Part shown: positions 17,477 to 26,734 of the stretch, piece by piece
Layout of the letters: every line of letters starts with the position of its first letter
Position numbering within the stretch: position 1 is the stretch's first letter
Notes under the pieces: model-generated
Database searches by the model: none
Seen by the model: only the letters and a program-made list of their open reading frames with translations
What the model was told of the DNA's origin: nothing
DNA from: Sphingobacterium micropteri
Lineage (GTDB): Bacteria > Bacteroidota > Bacteroidia > Sphingobacteriales > Sphingobacteriaceae
Assembly (NCBI RefSeq): GCF_014692515.1
Contig: NZ_JACOIK010000015.1
Span: forward strand, 1-64,000
Length of the DNA stretch: 64,000 nt
Direction of reading: 5' to 3'
Translations under genes and position numbers: made by a program

Positions 17477-20197
17477 ATGAAGAAGCTTTTTATTTTCTTA
17501 TTTATTACCTTTCTCCTATTCGGATCAAGAAATGGATTTGCCCAACAACTACCCGCTATACCTATTAATACAGTGGTAGAGCGCGTACAAAAATATTTTG
17601 GGGTGTATCCGGTGGAGAAAGTACATTTACATTTTGATAAACCTTACTACGCTGTTGGAGACACCTTATGGTTTAAAACATATTTACAGCATAATCTATT
17701 TGAATATACCCCTAGTAAGATTATTTACGTGGAGATGTTAACGAGCAAGGACTCGTTGATACAAACGCTGCGTATACCTCTTACGGACAATAGTGGAAAA
17801 GGACAATTAGTGTTAGATCCACAGTTTATTGCACAAGATAATTATCGTTTTCGGGCATATACAAAATGGATGGCAAATTTTGATAATGCTTATTTCTATA
17901 ATAAGATTGTGCCGGTGGGGGACGCTATTAATAAGAAATTAGGTGCGGAGATTACATATACACCCGATGGCAACAACAAAACGAAGGCCACAATACAGTT
18001 TAGGAATAGAGAAGGTAACTTGTTGGGAAGGCGAAAGCTGACGTGGGAGGCTATTGATGGTTGGGATCCATTTAGTAAAGGGAAAGGGGAGACGGATGAT
18101 ATGGGACGGGTAACCATCAATCTCACCATAAAAGATAAGGAATATCTGAAAAAAGGAAGACTTAATGTAAAAATTGACGGAGATAAATTAGAGCCGGCTT
18201 TAGTAGGTAGTTATCCCTTACAGCATGCGTTATGGGATGCTGATGTCCAGTTTTTCCCCGAGGGGGGAGACCTCCTTGCAGGGGTGGCTAAGAAACTAGC
18301 TTTTAAAGCAGTTAGCTCTACTGGAAAAGGTATAAAAGTGCAAGGTAAGATCTTGGATAGCAAGAAGAAAGAAGTCGCATCTTTTAATGACATTGCATTT
18401 GGTATGGGAGCAATCGACTTTATGCCTATTGCGGGAGAAAGTTATAAGGCGACTGTATCTTTTGAAAATGGAGAGCAACGGACATATGATCTTCCGGAAG
18501 TCAAAACAGAAGGGATTAACGTGGTGCTGCACAGTGAAGATGATGCTTCGCTGCAGATGGGGTTAATTGCAAATGACGCCTTTTATGAAAAGATGGCAAA
18601 TCAGCCGTTCTATGTTTTAGGGCAATCGAATGGTCATTTGGTGTACGCTGCACAGGCTACTTTAAAAAATTCGTCGGTATTGATTAGCCTTCCGAAAGAT
18701 AAACTCCCCAATGGTATCGTGCAGCTGTCGATTATGCAGCCTGATGGGAAACTGTTGAGCGAACGTTTAGTGTTTAATCAGTCTCAACCATTGCTGAACA
18801 TAGATGTAAAAACAGATAAATCAACCTATGCAAAAAAAGAAGGTGTAAAGTTGACAATTCAGGTTCCTATCATGGACTCGCTGAAAAGTAATTATTCGGT
18901 ATCGGTGATTGATGATGTGAAGACACCTTATGACGATGATCAAGAATTGGGGATTTTGAGCAACTATTTACTAACTTCAGATCTTAAGGGATATGTAGAA
19001 CAACCAAACTATTATTTTAATGAAAAAAATGAAAAGCGAAAGGAATCACTAAATGTGTTGTTAATGACTCAAGGATTTAGACGGTTTTCGTATGATGATT
19101 TAATTGCCGAAAAGCTTCCTCAGGTTCAATTTATGCCAGAACAAGGAATTACGCTTTCAGGTATTTTACGGTTAAATACGGGACGTCCTCAGCCTAATGG
19201 AGGATTGTTATTATCTATTCCATCGAGAAATATACGGAAGGACGCCTATACAGATAATCAAGGACGATTTGCCTTCGAAAATTTGGTATTCTCCGATTCT
19301 TCTAAAGTAACCATAAACGCTCGAGGTAACGATAACTTTAGAAACTTGGTTATCAATATGGACCAGACTTATTTTCCGGGAATCGATCAAGGAAATCCCT
19401 ATGCAAGTGACAATGTGCAAAATATTGATCAAGAAATGAAGGCTTATCTAAACAATAGTAAGAACGAATATAGAACTTCTATTTTGATAGATGAAGTCCA
19501 GGTTACGGGCATTCAGCGGAAAATGGTCACTAGTAAAGAGTTTTCGTCGCTATCTGGATTGTCGATGCCAGAACATCGCATTGAGGGTGAACGTCTTTCG
19601 GGTTGTAACGTACTGACCATGTGTTTGACAACCATGTTGACAGGTATCACGTATGATAATCAGACGTTGAAATACCATGTTACAAGGAACTATAATCAGG
19701 GGAGTCGAGTGCCGGTTCAGTTCTTCTTAGATGGCATGCCCATCGATGAACCTGCTCTAAATTCTATTATTCCTTCAGAGATTGAGGCTATCGAGATTTT
19801 TTTACGGGATGAATTGGGAACGGTCAGCCGTATGTATCAAAATGATGGTGTTGTTTCCATTATGACGAAAAAGAAAGACCAAAGTAAGCAACCACGCATG
19901 TCGTTGGCTGAAATTGAAAGTATGTTGCCGAAGACAAATGTGATTGATATGGTCCCTCTTGGTTATGTAAAAGAAAGACAGTTTTATTCACCAAAATACG
20001 ATACCCCGGATAGTAAAAATACAAACGATTATCGAACGACCATTTATTGGAATCCAGATGTGGTCCTGGGTAACGAGGGCAATGTTACCTTGGATTTTTA
20101 TAATGGTGATGGCAATGGTAGATATAAGGTGGTTGTGGAAGGACAGGATAATACAGGTACCGCCGGACGAGCTGTATATTATTATAATGTGAAATAA
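17477..20197 (+). CDS. Large exported MG2 / TonB-plug-like protein of unknown role
   Basis: The product has 906 residues with a signal peptide (FIFLFITFLLFGSRNGFAQ). An early MG2-type segment, VHLHFDKPYYAVGDTLWFKTYL, is typical of macroglobulin-like domains in Bacteroidota surface proteins. Several beta-sandwich regions follow, including a carboxypeptidase-regulatory-like repeat around residues 555-620 (LSGILRLNTGRPQPNGGLLL). The C-terminal 270 residues resemble a TonB plug (VPVQFFLDGMPIDEPALNSIIPSEIEAIEI), but no beta-barrel follows. Members are common and uncharacterised; roles in protease inhibition or surface assembly are speculation. It is next to the GDPD gene (start 45 bp downstream), perhaps cotranscribed. 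A -7-like TAACTTTA lies at 17445-17452. Confidence 0.72.
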   Translation: MKKLFIFLFITFLLFGSRNGFAQQLPAIPINTVVERVQKYFGVYPVEKVHLHFDKPYYAVGDTLWFKTYLQHNLFEYTPSKIIYVEMLTSKDSLIQTLRIPLTDNSGKGQLVLDPQFIAQDNYRFRAYTKWMANFDNAYFYNKIVPVGDAINKKLGAEITYTPDGNNKTKATIQFRNREGNLLGRRKLTWEAIDGWDPFSKGKGETDDMGRVTINLTIKDKEYLKKGRLNVKIDGDKLEPALVGSYPLQHALWDADVQFFPEGGDLLAGVAKKLAFKAVSSTGKGIKVQGKILDSKKKEVASFNDIAFGMGAIDFMPIAGESYKATVSFENGEQRTYDLPEVKTEGINVVLHSEDDASLQMGLIANDAFYEKMANQPFYVLGQSNGHLVYAAQATLKNSSVLISLPKDKLPNGIVQLSIMQPDGKLLSERLVFNQSQPLLNIDVKTDKSTYAKKEGVKLTIQVPIMDSLKSNYSVSVIDDVKTPYDDDQELGILSNYLLTSDLKGYVEQPNYYFNEKNEKRKESLNVLLMTQGFRRFSYDDLIAEKLPQVQFMPEQGITLSGILRLNTGRPQPNGGLLLSIPSRNIRKDAYTDNQGRFAFENLVFSDSSKVTINARGNDNFRNLVINMDQTYFPGIDQGNPYASDNVQNIDQEMKAYLNNSKNEYRTSILIDEVQVTGIQRKMVTSKEFSSLSGLSMPEHRIEGERLSGCNVLTMCLTTMLTGITYDNQTLKYHVTRNYNQGSRVPVQFFLDGMPIDEPALNSIIPSEIEAIEIFLRDELGTVSRMYQNDGVVSIMTKKKDQSKQPRMSLAEIESMLPKTNVIDMVPLGYVKERQFYSPKYDTPDSKNTNDYRTTIYWNPDVVLGNEGNVTLDFYNGDGNGRYKVVVEGQDNTGTAGRAVYYYNVK

Positions 20198-20242
20198 GCT
20201 TTGTTATACCTTATTGGTATTAAATCTTTAACTTCATCTCTA

Positions 20243-21118
20243 ATGAAAAGTATGCTGATTACTGTTGCTTTATTAATAAATAGTCTATCCTTTTTAGAAG
20301 TAAATGCTCAGAAACTCCATAAACTGAACTTTAACAATATGGAGGAGATGTATGCGTACTTCGAATACGCGCCCGATAAAAAGATTATTAGTGGTCATCG
20401 TGGTACAATAGAGAAGGGACTTCCTGAAAATTCTATTGTGGCGATGAAAGCGGTGCTGAAGCATACTCCGGCTATTTTTGAGATCGACCCGCGTCTATCC
20501 AAAGACGGTTTGGCGGTTATGGTCCATGATGCAACCTTGGATCGGACAACGACAGGAACAGGGAAAGTCTCCGACTATACTTGGAAAGAGCTTAAAAAAT
20601 TACGGTTGAAAGACCATCAGGGTAATCCGACTAAATATCGTATCAACACGTTAGACGAAATGATTAAGTGGGCGAAAGGAAAGACCGTCCTCAACCTAGA
20701 TAAAAAGGATCTGCCTTTGGAGGTAACAGCTGAAATAATCCGGAAGCACAATGCCTATAAATGGGTATGGGTTACGGTACATAATGTAGAACAAGCGAGA
20801 TTTTACCTGGACAAAAATCCCAATCAATACCTATCTATGCACATAAAGGATGAAAAATCTTTGGAGGAATTTAAAGCTTCCGGTCTACCTTATGATAGAA
20901 TGATCGTCTATATCGGGCCTGAAATAAAGGAAGCTAACCAAGTGATGTATGATTTCTTTAAATCCAAAGGTGTGATGTGTATGATATCGTCTGCTCCAAC
21001 GTATTACAAATTACCAACGAAAGAAGAGCGGGCAGAGAAATACCGCGCTATATTCGTCGACGGCGCTGCGGTGCTGGAGTCTGATTTACCTATTGAGGTG
21101 AGTGAAGCAATAAACTAA
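20243..21118 (+). CDS. Glycerophosphodiester phosphodiesterase family protein, secreted
   Basis: The product has 291 residues from the ATG at 20243, which begins the signal peptide MKSMLITVALLINSLSFLEVNAQ. The upstream TTG at 20201 would add 14 residues ahead of the signal and is less likely. GDPD signatures are present: GHRGTIEKGLPENS, IDPRLSKDG, VMVHDATLDRTTTGTG. These provide the metal-binding residues and the two catalytic histidines. It hydrolyses glycerophosphodiesters to glycerol-3-phosphate and an alcohol, probably in the periplasm. It follows the MG2 gene closely on the same strand and converges on the YihY gene with a 7-bp gap. Confidence 0.85.
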   Translation: MKSMLITVALLINSLSFLEVNAQKLHKLNFNNMEEMYAYFEYAPDKKIISGHRGTIEKGLPENSIVAMKAVLKHTPAIFEIDPRLSKDGLAVMVHDATLDRTTTGTGKVSDYTWKELKKLRLKDHQGNPTKYRINTLDEMIKWAKGKTVLNLDKKDLPLEVTAEIIRKHNAYKWVWVTVHNVEQARFYLDKNPNQYLSMHIKDEKSLEEFKASGLPYDRMIVYIGPEIKEANQVMYDFFKSKGVMCMISSAPTYYKLPTKEERAEKYRAIFVDGAAVLESDLPIEVSEAIN

Positions 21119-21125
21119 ATAAATG

Positions 21126-22067
21126 TTATTCCAGCTCTTTTACTTCAACCCGAACAGCATACGACCTCGGCCGCACTCCTCGTCCATATTTAATAGCATA
21201 ATGTTTCGTAAACTCGGCACCAAAATATAAAATAGCCGCGGAATAATACACGAAACTTAGCAAAATTATAATGGAGCCTGCTGCTCCAAACGAGCTTGCG
21301 GTAACATTCGAAGATAAATACCAAGAAATAAGTGATTTTCCTAATAAAAAGAGTAAAGCTGTGAAAATCGCACCCCACAATACATCCCGGAAGCGGGTCT
21401 TGGCATCAGGAAGAAAAGCAAATACACAAGCAAATAAGGTCGCAATAATTAAAAACGATACACCGGTATTGATTAGATTAATCATCTGGAGATTGATGTT
21501 TGGAATATATTCACTCAAAAAATCACCCAATTTGCCCATCAACAGTCCGATTACACTACTGAGGATTAAGGAGACCATAAGGAGAAATCCCAAACCTAAA
21601 ATCATCGAGAAAGAAAGAAGACGGTCGATAATAATTTTCAACCAACCTTTTTTAGGCTTGACTTTAATATGCCAGATTTCGTTGATGGAATTTTGTATAT
21701 CGACAAATATCGTTGTAGAAGAAAAAACAAGTACACCGATACCGATGTAAAGTCCGATACTGTTTTTACTATCCAAAGATATTTTTTTAATTGCGTTATC
21801 CAACATATTGGTGATATCTGGCCCAAAAAGTTGATTAAGTTCCGTCATGATCTCGTCGCGTGCACCCGTTGGGGAATCCATTTGGCTGCCATAAAAAAAA
21901 CCTAAAGCCCAGATTAGGATTAAAATTAAGGGACCAATGGAGAATACCGTATAATACGCTAAAGAAGCACTTTTTTTAAGACATTTATCGTTAAGGAAAC
22001 TATTGATAGTATCTAATAACAATTGTCCAAACCCTTTTAGTTTTTGCCAAGGTGTTTCTTTCTCCAT
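21126..22067 (-). CDS. YihY/virulence factor BrkB family membrane protein
   Basis: The product has 313 residues and about six transmembrane helices. The SLAYYTVFSIGPLILILIW opening and NEIWHIKVKPKKGW and FGAAGSIIILLSFVYYSAAILYFGAEFTK segments are typical of YihY. The old name RNase BN is a misassignment for this family; it is an integral membrane protein of unclear function, and recent work links relatives to lipid or polymer export. It starts 16 bp after the acyl-CoA synthetase gene on the same strand, so the two probably form an operon. Confidence 0.85.
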   Translation of the reverse strand: MEKETPWQKLKGFGQLLLDTINSFLNDKCLKKSASLAYYTVFSIGPLILILIWALGFFYGSQMDSPTGARDEIMTELNQLFGPDITNMLDNAIKKISLDSKNSIGLYIGIGVLVFSSTTIFVDIQNSINEIWHIKVKPKKGWLKIIIDRLLSFSMILGLGFLLMVSLILSSVIGLLMGKLGDFLSEYIPNINLQMINLINTGVSFLIIATLFACVFAFLPDAKTRFRDVLWGAIFTALLFLLGKSLISWYLSSNVTASSFGAAGSIIILLSFVYYSAAILYFGAEFTKHYAIKYGRGVRPRSYAVRVEVKELE

Positions 22068-22083
22068 ACGTGTAGTTTTTGTT

Positions 22084-23844
22084 TTAATGTTCGTATAGTT
22101 GGTTGATTATAGTCTCTGTATTTTTTAGAATAACTTTTCGTTTCAAACTCAACTTCGGTGTCAGTTCGCCGTTATCGATAGTCCATTCTTTAGGTAGCAA
22201 TTCAAATTTTTTCACTTTTTCCCACTGTCCGAAACCCATATTTAAGCGATCGATTTCCCGTTGGTATTTTTCGATGACCTGTGAATCTTTAACGATCTCT
22301 TCTTTCGAAACAAAAGGTATGCTCTTATGTTTGCACCATTTTTCCAGTTCCTCAAAAGCAGGTACAATAAGTGCTGCAGGAAAACGTTGATTTTCGCCAA
22401 TGACCATGACCTGTGCGATCAACGTAGATTCCATCAGCTTGTTTTCTAGTGCTTGTGGAGCAACATACTTGCCTCCCGCAGTTTTAAACATTTCTTTTTT
22501 CCGGTCGGTGATTTTGAGAAAACCATCGGGTGTAATTTCACCGATGTCGCCGGTATGTAAATAACCTTCTTCATCAATAGCTTCCCGGGTAGCTTCTTCA
22601 TTTTTATAGTATCCCGGACTAATGCTGGGACCCTTAACGAGGATCTCCCCGTCATCTGCAATTTTTACATCTAGATTCTTCAATACCCTTCCTACAGTAC
22701 CAAATTTAACGTCGGTATCAACATGGGAGTTGACAGCTATAACGGGCGATGTTTCCGTTAGCCCGTAACCCTCTAATACTTTAATATCTGCAGCCCAGAA
22801 GATACGGCCTAATCGTTCTTGGAGAGCAGCACCTCCTGACACGATTAGTTTGATATTGCCCCCGAGCGCATCTCGCCATTTGGAGAAAATCAGTTTTCGG
22901 GCTATCGCTAACTTCAAATTATAGAAGAAACTGTTTTTGGGAGGTTCTTGGTATCTATGGCCGAGTTCTACCGCCCAGAAAAATAGCGCTTTTTTTATGC
23001 CGGTTAATGTTTTCCCTTTTTCGATTATTTTATCGTACACCTTTTCTAGAACCCGTGGTACAGTGGTGAAAATTTGCGGTTTTACATCATTGATATCGGC
23101 TACGATATTATCTAGGTTCTCTGCATAGTAGATTTGGATACCTTTGGAAAGATAGATGTAAACCACCATTCGTTCAAAAATATGACACAGTGGCAGAAAA
23201 CTTAGTGCGGTAGTGGTGTCTTTTGGGACAAGGTGCTGACAAGCTTCTACATTGCTGATAATGTTTTTATGTGTTAAAAGCACGCCCTTGGGTTTTCCAG
23301 TCGTGCCGGAGGTATAAATTAGTGTAAGCAAATCGTTGCCCTGCACCGCATCTCTATAAGGTTGCAGATCAATATCTTGTTGGGTGCCCAGATTAATAAG
23401 TTCTTGGTAACCTGGCTTGTTCGGTACATCGTCAAAAGTATAAAGCTCGATGGACAATTGCTGTTCTTGGATAGCTTGTTCTGCTTTTTGCGCCAATTCC
23501 GTATTGCTCGCAAAGAGCAATTTTACTTCGGCATTATGAAGGATAAAAGAAAGATCTTGGGCCGATAGCGTGGGATACAATGGAACGATTGCTATTCCAA
23601 GCTGATTACAGGCGAAATCTACAATATTCCATTCAGGGCGGTTTCCGGACATTAACGCGACCTTATCCCCCTTTTTTAATCCTTTGGAAAGAAGAGCTTT
23701 GCTCAAATTGTTGGTGAGCGTCATAAAACGCTCGCTCGTTACAAGTTGCCATTCTCCATTCCTTTTTCCCGCAACCATACAGGTATTGGTGTCTGTCGAT
23801 GTATATCCATCTAAGATATCAAACAATCTATTTAGCTTACTCAT
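22084..23844 (-). CDS. Long-chain acyl-CoA synthetase (AMP-forming)
   Basis: The product has 586 residues. AMP-binding motifs are LIYTSGTTGKPKGVLLTH (A3), GYGLTETSPVIAVN (A5) and LHTGDIGEITPDGFLKITDRKKEMFKTAGGKYVAP (A7-A10 region, split around the hinge). It activates fatty acids with ATP and CoA. It belongs to the FadD15/FAA-type family common in Bacteroidota. The operon partner is the YihY protein downstream. A minus-strand -7 match (TAAGTTTG, 23936-23929) lies about 85 bp upstream of the start, without a clear -33 box. Confidence 0.9.
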   Translation of the reverse strand: MSKLNRLFDILDGYTSTDTNTCMVAGKRNGEWQLVTSERFMTLTNNLSKALLSKGLKKGDKVALMSGNRPEWNIVDFACNQLGIAIVPLYPTLSAQDLSFILHNAEVKLLFASNTELAQKAEQAIQEQQLSIELYTFDDVPNKPGYQELINLGTQQDIDLQPYRDAVQGNDLLTLIYTSGTTGKPKGVLLTHKNIISNVEACQHLVPKDTTTALSFLPLCHIFERMVVYIYLSKGIQIYYAENLDNIVADINDVKPQIFTTVPRVLEKVYDKIIEKGKTLTGIKKALFFWAVELGHRYQEPPKNSFFYNLKLAIARKLIFSKWRDALGGNIKLIVSGGAALQERLGRIFWAADIKVLEGYGLTETSPVIAVNSHVDTDVKFGTVGRVLKNLDVKIADDGEILVKGPSISPGYYKNEEATREAIDEEGYLHTGDIGEITPDGFLKITDRKKEMFKTAGGKYVAPQALENKLMESTLIAQVMVIGENQRFPAALIVPAFEELEKWCKHKSIPFVSKEEIVKDSQVIEKYQREIDRLNMGFGQWEKVKKFELLPKEWTIDNGELTPKLSLKRKVILKNTETIINQLYEH

Positions 23845-23962
23845 ATGTTGCGTCGTATTATGAGGTTTACAATTTGTTTTTCCCTATACTAAGATAACGT
23901 TTTATCCATAAAAGTGCGAATATCATACCAAACTTAACGGAAAATGATAACAGAATTTAACT

Positions 23963-23992
23963 TTTGAACGTTTAAATAAAATATTACTTTTG
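23963..23992 (+). promoter_or_regulatory. Promoter of the small outer-membrane protein gene
   Basis: TTTG (23963-23966), an 18-bp spacer and TACTTTTG (23985-23992) fit the Bacteroidota consensus. It shows that translation starts at 24020, not at 23990. Confidence 0.65.
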
Positions 23993-24019
23993 ACGTACGT
24001 AAAACTTAGTATAATATTC

Positions 24020-24547
24020 ATGAAGAAAGCAAATTGGCTGTTATTGACATTAGGGATTATTTTATTTTCATTTGATACATCATGGGCGCAATTGAATAGC
24101 CAGCATGCTGTGGGGGGGCGTTTTGGAAGCGCCACAGGGTTTAGTTACCGTTATACGTTGTCAGATGATAGGGCCGTAGAAGGAATTCTCAGTATACAGA
24201 GCAATTCTAAATCAAGACGCTTCCGAATGGTAGGGCTTTATCAGTATCATAAACCGTTGGCAGAGAATTTTACTTGGTTCTATGGATTTGGGGGGAGTGT
24301 GGGAAGTTTTCGATACAAATCTGAGGTTACGCAGACAACGAATCCAGATGGTTCCGTTACAACGAGACGTACCGACCCGAAATCGGAGCTAGCGTTGAGT
24401 ATAGATGGTATCGTTGGTATAGAATATAATATCCCGACTACACCACTTTCTGTTTCGCTGGATGTTAAGCCGTATTTTGACTTTTTACAAGAGAGCTCCA
24501 TACGGCTAATCGATCCGTTTGGTCTGACTATTCGTTATAAATTTTAG
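24020..24547 (+). CDS. Small outer-membrane beta-barrel protein, function unknown
   Basis: The product has 175 residues. It has a signal peptide ending near SWAQ and alternating hydrophobic strands (GFSYRYTLSDDRAVEGILSI, FTWFYGFGGSVGSF, LSVSLDVKPYFDFLQ) that suggest an 8-strand barrel. It ends in a terminal aromatic residue (FGLTIRYKF), as outer-membrane barrels do. An upstream TTG at 23990 in frame lies inside the promoter, so the ATG at 24020 is chosen. It has its own promoter. I do not recognise a specific function. Confidence 0.75.
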   Translation: MKKANWLLLTLGIILFSFDTSWAQLNSQHAVGGRFGSATGFSYRYTLSDDRAVEGILSIQSNSKSRRFRMVGLYQYHKPLAENFTWFYGFGGSVGSFRYKSEVTQTTNPDGSVTTRRTDPKSELALSIDGIVGIEYNIPTTPLSVSLDVKPYFDFLQESSIRLIDPFGLTIRYKF

Positions 24548-24599
24548 CGTAGAGTTTAAAGGTATGCGTGCTGGATCTCACGGTACGCATGCAATATCG

Positions 24600-26219
24600 C
24601 TACGTTATATCCTTGTCGATACCTATTTTCATGACCAGACCTTCAAACTCATCTCTGTTTCCAGCGGCTTTATTCCTCATCTTTGTCCTGTAATTATAGA
24701 TAGTTGAAACCGAGTAGCGCAGGAAATAGGCAATTTTTATGCTGTCGGTAATACCTAAACGGATTAGTGCAAAAATACGAAGGTCGGGCGTAAGGTTGCT
24801 GTTGGCTTTAAAACTGATTCTTTCCTCTTTTAATAATAACTTGTTTATTTCTTCAACAAAATTCGGAAATAGGCGTAATATAGTCTCGTCAAAATTCTTA
24901 TAGAATTCCTCCAGGTTATCTTTTGGGTCGAGCGATAAATCGATGAATTTCAAGAGTGCTTGTTCCCCTTGTGTTTTAGCTATCTTTTGGGCTTTCAGCC
25001 TAAATTGTTCTATTTTTGAAAGATAATCGGAAAAATGACCTATATATAAACCGATATATTCTTCTTTGAGAATATTCGAATCTGAAAGACTCTGATTGCT
25101 TTCCATTAATAGTTTGTTCGACCTCGATAGTTCATCCTTGGTTATGGATAGTTTTTTCTTTTGCTTATACACGTATAGTAATGTAAAGAATATGAACGTT
25201 AACAATACCCCTATAATCACCAGAATAGTTAGCAATAGTATTTGGCGTTGGTCTTCCTTTTTCTGATATGCTTTATCAATAAAATCGAACATCTCGGAAG
25301 ATTCAAGTGTCCGAAGTCTGGCGTTATAGAATATCGCATCCTGCATCGAACATTTCATATAACTATATGCACGGTTTACATCTCCATATTCAAACAGTAC
25401 AGCTGCTAGTCTTCGGAGCGACATATACTCTTTTACCCCATTTTTGATATCAGCGATTGCCGATCTTGCAAGATACTCGATAGCTTTGTCCGTGTCCCCC
25501 TTCTCTTCATATACTTTAGCTATAGAATAGGCTAATATGGCAGCCTCCCGTTCCTCCGGATCGAGATTAGCATATGCATGACGGAGATCCCTTAAGGCTT
25601 GATCATATTGCTTTTCTTGTTGTATAAGGCGTTCTGTATTTACGTATATATAGTCCATTGGTGATAGCGTTTCCCCTGAGACCAATCTGTTTCTTAATGA
25701 GGCTGTGATTGTTTGATATCTCTTTTTTTCGTCGTTGTTTTCAGAAGTTTTTATTAATAAGTTATAAACGGACATTTTTGTATATAAATAAAATGTTTTT
25801 AAATCATCAGAGATTCTTAAAGTATCTACGTTATTCAATATATCAGTAGATTCTTTGAGTAATCCCATTGTTTTTAATATACGGACACGGAAAAGCTCAG
25901 AATCGATATATTCTTCATAATCGTTGGCCTGCAGCGCATACTTTTCTAATTTTCGGGTGTACAAAAGTGCCGAATCAGTCATAAATACAATATAGTGAAG
26001 ACAGATCTCTTTCGTAATGGCAATCTGGTCTTTCACATCCGAGGATTCGTGTAATCTCGTCTTTAAACTATCGATAGCGCCTTCCTTTTTTGCGGCATAA
26101 ATATTTTTATCCTGAATAGCCTTATCTAATACGTGCAGTAATGAATCAAGTTGTTTATGGTATGCATTAGCTGTGGAAGCTGAAGCTATCAGGAATATAA
26201 TTAATACTAAACTTTTCAT
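24600..26219 (-). CDS. DUF6377-type TPR membrane regulator, divergent from mannan locus
   Basis: The product has 539 residues: signal peptide (IIFLIASASTANAYH), a helical TPR-like sensor region (about 30-315), one membrane helix (about 328-350), a coiled coil and a C-terminal cytoplasmic part (about 400-539). The last part ends in a helix-turn-helix-like segment (IRLGITDSIKIAYFLRYSVSTIYNYRTKMRN) resembling LuxR-type HTHs. This is the architecture of DUF6377 regulators that sit beside SusC/SusD loci in Bacteroidota. It probably senses the substrate in the periplasm and controls the divergent mannan operon. The direct DNA target is not shown. It is separated from GH125 by 515 bp. Confidence 0.8.
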   Translation of the reverse strand: MKSLVLIIFLIASASTANAYHKQLDSLLHVLDKAIQDKNIYAAKKEGAIDSLKTRLHESSDVKDQIAITKEICLHYIVFMTDSALLYTRKLEKYALQANDYEEYIDSELFRVRILKTMGLLKESTDILNNVDTLRISDDLKTFYLYTKMSVYNLLIKTSENNDEKKRYQTITASLRNRLVSGETLSPMDYIYVNTERLIQQEKQYDQALRDLRHAYANLDPEEREAAILAYSIAKVYEEKGDTDKAIEYLARSAIADIKNGVKEYMSLRRLAAVLFEYGDVNRAYSYMKCSMQDAIFYNARLRTLESSEMFDFIDKAYQKKEDQRQILLLTILVIIGVLLTFIFFTLLYVYKQKKKLSITKDELSRSNKLLMESNQSLSDSNILKEEYIGLYIGHFSDYLSKIEQFRLKAQKIAKTQGEQALLKFIDLSLDPKDNLEEFYKNFDETILRLFPNFVEEINKLLLKEERISFKANSNLTPDLRIFALIRLGITDSIKIAYFLRYSVSTIYNYRTKMRNKAAGNRDEFEGLVMKIGIDKDIT

Positions 26220-26541
26220 ACTTGGTATAATAAGGAGCGAATTAAATACAATAAAAGGTTTCTATAAAAATAATCGGATAAATACTCTTCTTCAAAACTA
26301 CAAAATAATATTATTTTATAACCATTGCGATAGGAAGATATGGTTTTTTAGTGTCGTTTTTTTATCAGAAGTGGCGTGAAAAATTTCGAAGGAATAAAAT
26401 TCAATACGTTTATTCACTACATTATCTATATGTTGTTGTTTTGTTAAGTTGCTGTATGTGAGCTGTTTGTTTGTTGTCTGTCCTATATTATCACTACATT
26501 GAAGAGAATCGATATAAAAGAACGCGTTAAAATCTGATAAA

Positions 26542-26574
26542 TTTGATTTCTCAAAACTAACTTATAAATCTTTG
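26542..26574 (+). promoter_or_regulatory. Promoter of the alpha-mannan locus
   Basis: TTTG (26542-26545), a 21-bp spacer and AATCTTTG (26567-26574; one mismatch to TAnnTTTG) form a plausible promoter. The predicted start near 26581 leaves a leader of about 150 nt before the GH125 gene. The upstream intergenic stretch 26220-26541 is AT-rich and shows no gene. Confidence 0.5.
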
Positions 26575-26577
26575 CAC

Positions 26578-26685
26578 ATGGTAAACTTACTAAATGAACA
26601 ATGTTGGGGTACTATCAGATATCAGAAGGTAGCGGCTATTTCGCATATCCTAAGTGATGCAAAAGCGACCACCCAGGAGATATAG
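26578..26685 (+). CDS. Possible leaderless small protein or leader peptide (35 residues)
   Basis: An ATG three bases after the -7 element opens a 35-codon frame (MVNLLNEQCWGTIRYQ..., ending ...ATTQEI). It stops inside a small hairpin (GGAGAT/ATCTCC, 26676-26693). A frame of this length can occur by chance and no homologue is known to me. If real, it would be translated from a leaderless mRNA ahead of GH125 and could act as a leader peptide. There is no membrane or signal segment. This is a candidate only. Confidence 0.25.
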   Translation: MVNLLNEQCWGTIRYQKVAAISHILSDAKATTQEI

Positions 26686-26734
26686 GCATCTCCGATAAAA
26701 TACAATTAATTTACACTTTATAACTAAATAAACT

